From Camarhynchus parvulus (Eukaryota > Chordata > Aves > Passeriformes > Thraupidae): 64,000 bases of DNA. The stretch covers positions 5,099,501-5,163,500 of the forward strand of contig NC_044590.1 in NCBI RefSeq assembly GCF_901933205.1, written 5' to 3'. Below the pieces are notes generated by a model. The model was not told the origin of the DNA and did not search any database. It saw nothing but the letters and a program-made list of their open reading frames with translations. Made by a program: the position numbers and the translations under genes. The first letter of the stretch is position 1. Each line of letters starts with the position of its first letter. This document shows, one piece after another, positions 1 through 10,716 of this stretch.

Positions 1-904
1 TAAACCATTCAATGATTCTGTTTCTATCTCTAGTAACTGCTGGAAAAACTAAAAGTGATAAGGGTGAGATGGATGATGGCTTTTGGCTGCTTGTGGAAGG
101 GCAGCTGGTGCAGCTTTGATGGGGCACAGTGTGCAGGAGAGCCCTGTTTTTCTAGGGAGGCAGGATTAGACCCCTGATGCAGGATTTAACCCCAACACTG
201 CCCCAGCACCTTCACCTGGGTTTGGAGCCACCTGCAAGCACGAGCCTGTCTCCAGGCCTTGCCCTTCCCAGCTTAGACACCTTGGGTACAAGCAGGGATC
301 TTAGATAGGGAAATGCATGAATGTATTTTGGGAGCTTATTTTATGTATGATGTATTTATGAAAGTTAGAAGTTTTTCTTCACATATATATATATAAAAAT
401 ATATATATATATACATGGATATTGCAATGCAATTTTAGTGTTTATAAAAATGAGCTTTATCTGAGTGTGTTGTTTCCAGAGCTAAACAAAAGCTCCTGGG
501 ATTCTGGGCATTTATTATGTTGCTGTGGGACTGGCAATTCAAGGATTTTAGTAAGCAGCAACATGGCATTCCTGTTCCATAACCAGGCTGTTTAGGTGTA
601 CAGGTAATTTAAAATATTTGGAAGTATGTTTTCCAATAGTATATGAAGTATTATATTGCTATAAAAGCATAGAAATATAACCACTCTTTCACAGGTACTT
701 GTGTGTGTGTTTTTCATCACTTGTCACCCTTTCCCAGCTGCAGTTCTTGGCAGGGGTGTATCCATGGTACCATTTGCTGCAAGGCCATCGTGGCATCTCT
801 GAGGAGGAAGGTTGGAACTCAGGTTTGTGTTTCATTTGTAGCATTAATAAAGCTTCTCATGGCTACAGGAGCTTCAGGCACCAGGTGACTGTGGAATTCA
901 CAGG
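1..904. other. 5' flank, no gene recognised
   Basis: AT-rich non-coding DNA with one AT microsatellite. Small overlapping reading frames near 700-910 show no family resemblance. Confidence 0.6.
381..415. repeat. (AT)n microsatellite
   Basis: About 35 bases of nearly pure alternating AT, interrupted by one short A run. Confidence 0.9.
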
Positions 905-909
905 GAGCC

Positions 910-1300
910 CCTGATGAGGGGAGAGAGAACGATGCATCTGACTCCATCTTATCAGAAGGCTAATTAATTACTTTATTATACTATATTATTCTGTACTATA
1001 TTACATTATATCTGAAGCGAATCTGCCAAGCACTCAGCCCTGCACCCAACTCACAGAATCTCGTGACTGTCCCCCAAGAGTCCCAACACACACACACAGG
1101 CCAAGGAAACAAAACCCCATCACTCTGGGTAAACAATCTCCATATTGCATTCTACTTTTGCACAAACACGGGCACAGCAAATGACAAGAATTGTTTTTCC
1201 TTTCTCTGAGGTTCAGAGAATGTGAAACCCAGAGATATTCTTGGGAAGATTTGTGCCTTGCTTTTCTCTGTGAAGGGAAATGTGGGGCTACAGGTAGCAT
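910..1300 (-). mobile_element. Second, oppositely oriented LTR-like remnant
   Basis: The opening motif TCTGACTCCA...TCAGAAGGCTAATT is related to the start of the LTR-like element near 10.35 kb, where it reads CTTGACTCCATGTTTCAGAA. An AT-rich block then holds TTTATTATA. Read on the minus strand, AATAAA-like A/T sequence lies about 50 bases before the presumed LTR end, as in an R-U5 region. The right boundary is unclear; it runs towards the + strand LTR that starts at 1404. No coding sequence is present. Confidence 0.55.
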
Positions 1301-1403
1301 CGAGGCCCTGTGAGTTACTGTCTCCTGCTGGATTACCCTCTCCTCCTGCGACAGAGGATTGCTGCTTTTGAAGGCAAAAAGAGGTTTGTGTCTGCTGGGG
1401 AAG

Positions 1404-1989
1404 TGTTGGAACCCAGGACATTCCTCTGACTGCCCTGGATGACTTGAGACCCTGGTGAGGGGCTCAGAGACCTTGGCATGGAGACAAAGACACCTGTGCC
1501 TTTGATTTTAGCCCATGGACACAATTACCAACTTTGTGTGAGGATTTACAAGCCACAAGAGTTTGAGCAGAATGATAGTTAATTTGTCACAGGGTGAAAA
1601 AGTAGAATTTTGGGGTTGTAGAATGGGGGTTCAAGAGGCAAGGTCAAGGGATCTGGGTGTGTCCTGTCCTCCTTCTTCTTGTCCTCCATCTTCTGCTGTG
1701 ATGGTGACACTTTTGGATTGGTTTAGACTGTCTAACATAGGTGATAGGTATTGGAAAATTACTGTAAATAAAGCACACGTAGTTCTTAGTATAAAAAGCT
1801 AACACCACCCCAAGGGCGGTCAGTGTGCCACGAACTGACCTGCTGGAGAGACCTCAGCAGGTCAGAGAAAGAATGTAATAGATAAAAAATAAACAACCTT
1901 GAAAAGCAGAGCTGAGGAATCTTGACTTCTTCTTCAGTGCTGGGGCTGGGAAAAAGACTTTTAATACCTCGGGAGCCATTTCAGCAACA
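1404..1989 (+). mobile_element. Solo LTR of an endogenous retrovirus, ERVK-like
   Basis: The stretch begins TGTTG and ends CAACA, a 5-base terminal inverted repeat with the TG...CA ends of an LTR. Inside are a TATA box (TATAAAA, about 1791-1797) and a polyadenylation signal AATAAA at 1888-1893 in the right order for U3-R-U5 on the + strand. From memory it closely resembles a common passerine ERVK LTR. No gag, pol or env reading frame adjoins it. I see no target-site duplication at these exact ends, so the left boundary may be off or the element may be rearranged with its neighbour. Confidence 0.75.
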
Positions 1990-4151
1990 CAAAACCCAAG
2001 AGAGAAGAAAAATCATTTCCCTTCTTCATCCACAGAGCAGCCCTGTTGAAGCCATGGGGTGTCTGCCCTACCCTGGTAAGTGAAGATCAGCATCTGAGTG
2101 TCACCTGTTGTTTGCTCAGGGCCATTCACGCCCTTGGGGACTGCAAACAAACCGGGTCGGTGCTGAGCAGAGCTGCGGGGAAGTGACACAAATGAGCGCC
2201 TGGGGCAGGGCAGGCAGCAGGAACTGCATGGCATTTATTGTGGCAGCATCCCAGGCAGTCAATGAGCCGTTTCTCTCTGCTGAGGAGTTTGTTTGGAAGC
2301 TTCCTGGAGGTTTTAAAATGCCAGTAAATAAAAGCTTTGAGTGACACACAGATGGTTGTGCAGAGCTCCCTACCCTCGGTCTCTCCTACGCCTGGATGTG
2401 CAGGACAGCCTCATATTCCTCCCTGTCCCAGCAGCTGCATCGTTTGGCTTCCCTGCCCCATCCCTGCAGCTCTCCTGCCTTCGTGCCAGAGACAGGAATG
2501 GGAGCAAACACCGACAATTCACTTTCCATACTTAGCTTCATATAGCACAGGAAGGGAAAATAAACACCAACCAAACAGAAGGTGATTGGCATGATGTGAT
2601 TTCAGCAAAAGGATGAACCCTCTCTTTTCCAAGGGCCAGCCCTTGCTGGTGGCCGTGGGTCAGGGATTTGTGCAGGGCCAGGTGGGCTGGGAAGGTGCCA
2701 CTAGATGGCAATGGAGCTCGGTGCCATGGCCAGCACCTCCCTGGGCTGCTGGCAGCGAGTTCTTTTTGTATACGACAGAAACCCAGTCCGTGAACTGCAT
2801 TCTGGCTTTGCAGCAGCAAAACCACAAATACCTTTTATGAGATCCAAATAAGGTCCAAAAGTAAAATTTTAGTATCTAGTCATACATTATTCCGGGGAAA
2901 TATACAATTTGTAAGCAGAAAGCTGTGCAACAGGTGAGGGTTCAAACTGAGCCGCTGTATAATTGCTACAAAAAGCTGGTAAATTCCTGTTTCAAGCATT
3001 CCCTTCCCAAGCAGGGATGGAGGGCTCTGACCTGTCATTCATATAAAAAGGAAATTTTTATATTTTGATTTTCTTTCTTCAGTTGTTATAATTGGGGTTG
3101 CTATTAGCCTGATCCTTTCACCTCACTCTGAGACAAGCCTGCCTGGATTCTCCTGAAGTTAAAAGGATGTTTGGTTTGGTGCTCTGGTCCAGGTGCTCCG
3201 GCCCAGGTGGAACTCCATGGTAAACCTTATACTGAGCCCAGTGGTCTCTGGGTCAGGCTCATAATTAATAATTTATCTAACTTGCTTTAATATCAAACAG
3301 GAAAAAAAGAGGAGTGGTAGGTTAAGGGAAATGTGTGTGTTTTACCAGCCAGGGCAACCTCAACCCAGCAGATGTGAGGGTGGCCAGGAGGTGTGAGGGG
3401 TGGCTGTGGCTCTGCCAGGGAGCAGAGCTGGGTTTCCTTCACACAGTTCCAGGGAATTTGAGGAAGCAGAATGGGCTGGCATTTTCTCTTGCCAAATAAT
3501 TTTCTTTAGAACAGAATAAATGCCAGAACTTTCTCTTCCCTCAAGTTTTGATATTGACCTGCAAGCAGCAATTTTAGAAGAGGAAAATGAGACCATTCTT
3601 CTCCTTCTAATGAGGTGCTGCATGTCTTCTCCAGCCAGGAACCCACCATCCAGTTTCCTAGAGAGGCACAGAAGAATGAATCTCACATTAAATTCGAATT
3701 TTCCGAGGTGTTACATCTCGCCTGCTTCATTACCAAGTAACACTCTGTCAGTTAAGAGACTCCTCTGAGAAACCTAAAAGTGCACACAAAGGGAGGACTC
3801 ACCACAAATTCTCTTACAAACCTCTCCTTCTAGTAAGGGGGGAGCAGAGCTGCTGTAGAATGAATATTGCAGTAGTTCAGAGAAACCCTGATGCACGAGT
3901 AACTATAGAAACTGTAGCTCCACACATGAGTGTTCAACATACTAATGTGCCCTGCTCCAAACTAATGTGAAAAATGTGATCTCTTACTATTCTGGCTTTC
4001 TGCTTTAAAAATACAAAATCTGTTCCAAGTGGAGCGATGCTCTGAAAGTTGCTGAAATCACAGATGAAGCCTTGCACCTCAGCAGGGGGAAGAACAGAAA
4101 ATCCTGAGCTACCCAAGCCTCTGTGGCATTGCAGGTAAAGTCTGCCCTGTA
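1990..4151. other. 5' flank, no gene recognised
   Basis: Between the LTR remnant and the first CR1 piece I see only short reading frames of random composition. Several overlap on both strands at 2.0-2.6 kb, where the DNA is GC-richer and poor in stop codons. Confidence 0.6.
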
Positions 4152-4345
4152 GTTCATGGAATCATGGACCCATGGAATGGTTTGGGTTGGAAGGGACCTC
4201 AAAGGTCATTGATTCCACCCCTCTGCCATGGGCAGGGACACCTTCCATTATCCCAGGATCCTCCCAGCCCCATCCAGCCTGGCCTTGGGCACTTCCAGGG
4301 ATCCAGGGGCAGCCACAGCTGCTCTGGGCACCTGTGCCAATTCCA
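4152..4345 (-). mobile_element. CR1 LINE fragment, 3' end
   Basis: The sequence GGAATCATGGACCCATGGAA followed by GGTTTGGGTTGGAAGGGACC and CCATGGGCAGGGACACCTTC is the reverse complement of the avian CR1 3' untranslated region. CR1 is normally truncated at the 5' end, so only this fragment remains. No reverse-transcriptase coding sequence is present. Confidence 0.9.
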
Positions 4346-5289
4346 ACTGTACACTTACCACCTAAAGAGTAGCAATGAAAGCATTTTTAATAGAAAAAGT
4401 GAAGTGCTTGTTGTCTCTGCATGCTTTCATTCCTAAGGGGGGATTGGCAGAGGATTTTTCTTGGGAGATGTAGACACTTTTGTTTTACTCTGTAAGGAGT
4501 AGGGTTGAGCTTGATGCACCAAAAAAAGGATGGATTCTTGATTTTTAAACATCGAGGGTTGTCCATTTAACTTCTCAAAAATTTGCTGCTCCCTGTGCTT
4601 CTCTTGAGAGACAGCCCAAGCTGGTAAAGAAACCCAGTCAGGGGCCTTCTGAGGTGTGGTTCATCTTTAACAATATCTTAAAACCTTATTTTCAACTCAT
4701 TTTTTTCAATTTTCTCTTTTTAAATGTGATAATTCCCAATTCCCCACCAGCAATCTGAGAAGATCATTTGTACAATCCTTTTAACACTTCAGTTGGATCT
4801 GCTCTAAGAATATTCCCTCATTAAGGCACTGCAGTGTCTTTCATTTTCTCTGTGCTGGGAGCTGGGCCCTCAGCAGTGTGTTACCTGCATCTGCATAAAT
4901 CAGATAACCAGGAGGAAAACTGATGAAGGCCCAATTTATCAGTGTTTTTCAGGCATCTCACACTTTGTAGGTCAGTGGATTTGTGAGTGTTCCTGGTGCC
5001 TTATCTGCTTCTTGTCTTGCTCTACATCTCACGACACTCTTCTCTGGGAGATAAAGCTCCTCTCATTTTTCCATAGCTCTGTTATTTTGCTATCCTGGAG
5101 ATCCCAGCAGCTCCCAGGTGGCTCCTGGGAATGGGTTTTAGATTCCTGGAGGATGCTGTGAAGCTGGAGAACATCTGCTCCTCCCTGAGCTCCGCTGGGA
5201 CAGCTCCAGCTCCATGGGCACTGGGAGCAGCCCAGGACAGACCTAGAGCTCCTAAACCTCTGCCTCCAGCCTCAAACACTTAAAAACCG

Positions 5290-5610
5290 TGGGGACAACT
5301 AGAAACAATCCCTGGCTGCTCTGCTGCCCGTCCCCAGGGTGGGCGCAGGGGATTCGCCTCCCTCCGGAGCATCCCGCAGCCAGATGGGTGATGCTCCACC
5401 CTGGGAGCTGCAGGGGGAAAACCCGAGCGGCCGTGCTCGTGTTCTGCTAATCTAATTAGGCTAAAGAACATCATTAATACTCGGTGTGCCTAATTGATTA
5501 GCATTAAGGTTGCTCTCGTTAGCGGAGTTTGGGAGCCGCGAATTCCTCCTTGCCCCGAGTCGCGAATGCGCTGTGATATCTCGAGGGCAGCGCCTCCTCC
5601 CCGCCTTGCT
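5290..5610. promoter_or_regulatory. Candidate enhancer: CpG-bearing patch with homeodomain motifs
   Basis: Within otherwise CpG-poor flank, this ~320-base stretch holds many CpGs (GAGCGGCCGTGCTCGTG; GAGTCGCGAATGCGCTG). It also has clustered TAAT-core motifs: TAATCTAATTAGG at 5448-5460 and CCTAATTGATTAGCATTAA at 5489-5507. Such clustering is common in developmental enhancers. No gene is seen in it; conservation is not testable here. Confidence 0.4.
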
Positions 5611-8600
5611 GAAGTGCTTTGCATTTTTACAGGGCTCTTAGTGATGGGGGGAAAGGGAGGAGATGGGGGAAAAACCCCCGAGTACGGAACAGCAGAGGGT
5701 TTTGCACAACGCAGGTTTGTTATCTTTTTGTGCCTCGTTAACAGTGAAAGGGCAGAAAGATTATTAATTGTTTCCAATCTCATAACATCATTTTTTTCCT
5801 ATCCCAAAACGTGACAACAAGATTCTGCACAGGAAAAAAGATATTAACAGGGGCTTCAGTGAGCTGAAAACCTGGAACTGTAAAACTCCTTTCCATCAGA
5901 ATGAATCAGACCTCAAAATTTTCATTTTGCAGGTCTCCTTTATCTTTTTTTTCCTTTCTTTTTTTCCTTTCTGTTTCATAAATATATGTATATTAATTTT
6001 TGCTTATACCAGGAATTTTCAGTTCCTGGAAGGATAAATGTGAGATGATTTATGTCTCTTGCCAGACACACACTGACCAGAGGGATTTCCCAGGCTCCAG
6101 CAGCTGATCTGGGTGTAGGAACAGAATTAAATTTAGGCCATCAAATTATTCCTTTTGCAAGCAACTACATGCAAATTCTGGTCGAATTTCCCCTTTTTCT
6201 TGTCCTACCAGAGGGATAAAAGGAGTAATAAAAATAATAAGAGCTCCAGACTCTTAGGGAATTTACTAAGACACTGCTTTTTCAGACAGCTTTGCCCTGT
6301 TTCCTAGAGGGAAAACTGTTTTTCTGCTTTTTTCTCAGTTGTATTTACCTGCCCCAATTTTCCCCAGCAGCAGAAATCAGTCTGTAAGTTACACATGGTC
6401 CATCTGAGCCCATCCAGGGCAAGTAAAAGCCCAGGGTGAGGCCAGTGCTACAAAACCTCCCTAAATGTGGACTGGCCTCTGCATTGTCTGGCCGTGTTTG
6501 GTCTCATTCCCCAGCGTGGTGACAAATCCCCTGTGAATCTGGGTCACACCAGGACAGTGACAAAGGAGCAGCACAGGCTATGTGTGCTGTGGCTTCTGCT
6601 CAAGGACAGCCCCTCTCCAGCTGGGAAAAAATGGGTTTATTCTTCAGGAATGCACATTAAAAAAAAAAAAAGAAGGCTAAGCAGATTAATGCAACTAATT
6701 GAGTTTCATGCTTTCTTCCTATAGAGTCATTGTGAAATTTTATTTCTGTTTGTTTCAGGGGAGAAAAAGGCACTTCCAAGAAGCAAATAATTGTATTTAC
6801 AGAACTATTTTTGTGTTCATGGGCTCCTGGGGGAAAGCAGTGGGAATGAGTTGGGCCTGTTGTGATCTGACTCACAGATAAACTGCTCAATGGACCCACT
6901 TCCCAGACTGCTGCTGCTAATTTGGGCTGGCATTTGTTGACTGTTTTCCTTTCATGCTGCTCCTTTCCTCTCTCTCACCCGCCTGGCATCGCCCACACTT
7001 CTCCTTTCAGCAGGACAAAGCATCCAAAGGCTCAAGATGTTCAGGGAAGATCCCACGGCAAATGCTGCCCTGTGCCAGGGGGCAGCTGCAGGTTATTAAG
7101 GTTTATTCTTGTATTTTTCTGGCTTCCCATTTCCAAAGGGACACAGCTCAGGGAAGCCAGAGCCAGGGAAACCTGGATGAGGAGTCCTGTTGGTGGAGTA
7201 GAGATGGGACAGAGGGGCAGCAGCTTTGGGAGGGGATTTATTGACCCTCCTCCTCCAAACAGCTGCCCTGGGGGTCTCTCCCATCCACATCCCCTCCATA
7301 GCCACAGTGCAAGGAAGTGATCCCACATTTATTAAAATAAATTCATTTCATGTCTCTGCAGCTCAGGAAAAAGCACCCATCCTATACCTGGAGTCCAGTT
7401 CTTTTGAAACACATATTTTTGCATGTTTTCAGCCTAAAATAGGGCTTCTGTGGATTTAGGGGGGTTTTACCCACATCTACGCCAGATTAGGTTTTGAAAG
7501 AAATAACATCTTAGCTTATTCCACCCAGGATCACAGCAAATCCTCTACCTCTGGAGAGCTTTAGTTACCAGATTTTGTAGAATTCTTATACAAATCCTGT
7601 CAGTAGATTAAAGGCAGATCTGAGCATTTTATACCCTCCAGACCTGCAGGGCCAGGGCCCCTGGGTCCCCTTGTGGCCCAAAATGGGGGACAACCCTCCC
7701 CAGGCACACTGCAAAGGCTAAAAAGCTCTCACCCACATCTCCTCAAAATCTCTGAATAAGGTAAGCCAGAGAGGAGGTGTTCAGCAGGCCCTGGATTGTC
7801 TCAGCATCAGGAATAATTGCTGTGACATTGTGATTTTCTGTCTGCTCTATTAAGGCAACCTTGGGGACCAGGGTCCCCACGAGGACATGGCCTCCCTAAG
7901 GGTCCCTGTCACGTCTTCCAGCCCTTCTGGGGATGCCTCAGCTGCCCTGGGGGGTTCCAAAGCAGCACATGACGTGTGCTCAGGCACCTGGATCCCTCCT
8001 CAAATGTCAGCCTCCTTCAGAAGTCTTGCACTGCAAAAATTCACCTCACTTTCCCTCTGGCATTAGGTTACGTTGAGTATTGCAGGAATATGCATACACA
8101 GGGCTGGAGGAAGAAAGAAATGCTTTAAATGAAAGATCAGGTTATGAATTAAAGATAAAGGAAATGTGATTACTGCAGAAACCAACTGAGAGCAGGCAAA
8201 TGCTGAGGTGGATTAAGGAGGAAGCGCTCACTGAGCGTTGCCACATTTGCTTCCATAATATTCTGTTTATAGAGATAAAACCAAAAACAATATGTAGCTT
8301 GAAAAGAGCAACATTTAACCTTCCCCGTGCCAAGTGCTTTGATTTAGGCTCCTCTTGGTGTGCCAGGTGTCATTAAAACTCCTCAGCAGCTGTGGAAATG
8401 GTGGAAACCCATCCTTTCCTACCTGCAGCCACTTGGAGGCTGTCACTGGAAGCAGCTGGTTAAGAAGGCACCAGGGACAGATCATTCCTGGTGACCTTTT
8501 GGCTGACAAGTGTGATGTTTGGGGCTTCCCTTCCCTCTCTCTGCTCCACAGCACTCCCCACCTCACTGCCTGGAGCTTTTCCCTTTCTCTCACACACAGG

Positions 8601-10313
8601 CAAGGAGTGACACTGTGCAGCTGTGGGGAAATTCACCCTGTGCAGCCTCCTGACCATGCACAGAGTTCAGAGATGCATCCTTCTGCAGTCCTGCTGCCCA
8701 ATTAGGTATTACATACCTGGCTAACAACATTAAATGGACCCAGACTGGAAAATATCTTGAAAAAGACAAAAAAAGTTAATTTTTTGACTCAATATAACAT
8801 GACGACCATGGTAGATTAGCTTAAAACTCTGTACCAGACCCAAGTGCTGCTAAACCTTGATATTCAGTTTTGAATCCAGGTAAGATCATACAAACTTTGG
8901 TGCAAACACTTAATTTTAGGAGCTTTAGGTCTGAGTTAAAACCCAAGGAGGGGTGGATCTTACATCTTGCTCAGCACCTGAGCAATCCAGGTGACTTCAA
9001 CCCCTGCAGGGTCTTGGTGCTCAGCCCCACCTCTGGCCCACGCCTAAACTGAAATTTCTGCACAAATCTTCCCAGAACTAAGAAGTTTTACTTGACATTT
9101 TAGAAAATCGCTCGAGGGAGACAGAGTTAACACACATCATACCTCCCAGCCAGCAGCACATGTTTCGAAAATAGGCTTCATTTCACCAACTCAGGTTTTT
9201 TAGCACTATCCCTGCTGGAGAAGATGGCAGATAGCAAAAACACATGGTGGAACCAGGAGCTGAAAGAGAAATGTTCTTATCTCATGCTTACTCATTTATA
9301 CCCTTAAGTTCTTATTTATCCCATGTCCACCAGCTGCTTTTCTCCTAATTAATCCCCTGTGGAGGGTAAACCTTCCTCCCACTGCCTTCCCCACACACTG
9401 GGCTCTTCAGAGATGCTCCAAGCTGCAGTTAGATTGTGCTCCACAAAGGCTAAATAAGCAAAGAATCACCTCCTTGGGGCATCCTGTAGCTGCAGGGAGC
9501 AGAGGGGACTCCCCAAATCCCGTGTTCTTTCTCCTCCTGCCTGGAACAGCATCTTGCCAGGTATCAGCGGCATTTGTCTCACTGCCATCACACCTGGTCC
9601 TGAAAACCTGAAAAGGTTTTCTGTGTGCTGTGCTCTCAGCTGCTAATTTGAGTAAAAGCATCGCTGTAATTAGTAGGGGGAAAAACCCACAGAAAGAAAA
9701 GGAGTCCTGGGGTGTGTAGGCAAAACAATGAGGTTTGTTTGAGATTCCTCACTGCTTTCTTGATCTGATCAGTGGTTGCAGTAAATACACACAAGTACAT
9801 AAATTCGCTCAGTCTGGCTTTTTCCTCAGCTTACTCTCTGCAGACAGAATGTAAAAACCATCATCATTTGATACTACAAAACTGCTTGACATTTTTCATT
9901 GTGAATATCAAGATTGTTTTCTTGCCACCGCAAATCCCTGCGGATGCGTTATGCCCGGTTATCTCAGCTCAACACATTTCACAGGGGGACAGGTTGTAAG
10001 AGTGGCAGGACTGACAAAAATAAAAATTCACTTCAATGGAGAAGGCAAATCTATTTCTTGTTTGGCAGGCTCTGGCAACTGGTGCTTAAACAGCTCCTCA
10101 TGCATTTCGGATGCACTCACAGCACTTGGGCTGAGAAATTGCTGCCTCCCAGTCTGGAGGAGAGACAGGCACTTTGCACCACCCGTCTGATCGTGGATCA
10201 TCAGAGCTAAAGCTGCATTAAAGCTGCTGCTTAAGTGCATTTCAGCCTGGGGAATTCAGAGCTGCCTTTGGAAAACGTTCCACTGGTTTGTATCCAAGTG
10301 AATTGGATTAAGC
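5611..10313. other. 5' flank, no gene recognised
   Basis: Unremarkable non-coding DNA. It contains short homopolymers (poly-A near 6660-6671). The stretch around 9935-10215 has scattered CpGs and few simple repeats and might be a conserved element, but nothing can be assigned. Confidence 0.6.
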
Positions 10314-10320
10314 ATCACCC

Positions 10321-10713
10321 TGTGGTGGTGTTCGCAGGGGTCCTAGGATGAAGGAAGAGTTGAGAATCTTGACTCCATGTTTCAGAAGGCTGATTTATTA
10401 TTTTATGATATATATTATATTAAAAAAAATTATGTACTAAAACTATACTAAAAGAATAGAAGAGATTTCATCAGAAGGCTAAAAGAAAGGAATGGAATGA
10501 TAATAAAATCTTGTGACTGCTCACAGCCTCATACAGGTGGCTGTCATTGGTCTTCAAGTAAAAACAATCCACATGAGACCAATCAAAGATGCACCTGTTG
10601 CATTCCACAGCAGCAGACAATTGTTGTTTACATTTCATTTCTGAGGCCTCTCAGCTTCTCAGGAGAAAAAATCCTGGCAAAAGGATTTTTCATAAAGCGT
10701 GTCAGTGATATCA
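10321..10713 (-). mobile_element. Solo LTR-like element, passerine ERV type
   Basis: From memory this stretch, including GACTCCATGTTTCAGAAGGC, an AT-rich block and CTCAGCTTCTCAGGAG, matches a very common songbird ERV LTR. On the minus strand AATAAA-type sequence precedes the 3' end. The 7-base direct repeat ATCACCC at 10314-10320 and 10710-10716 flanks it and may include the target-site duplication, although the last bases of the repeat could belong to the LTR itself. No internal retroviral genes are seen. Confidence 0.7.
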
Positions 10714-10716
10714 CCC

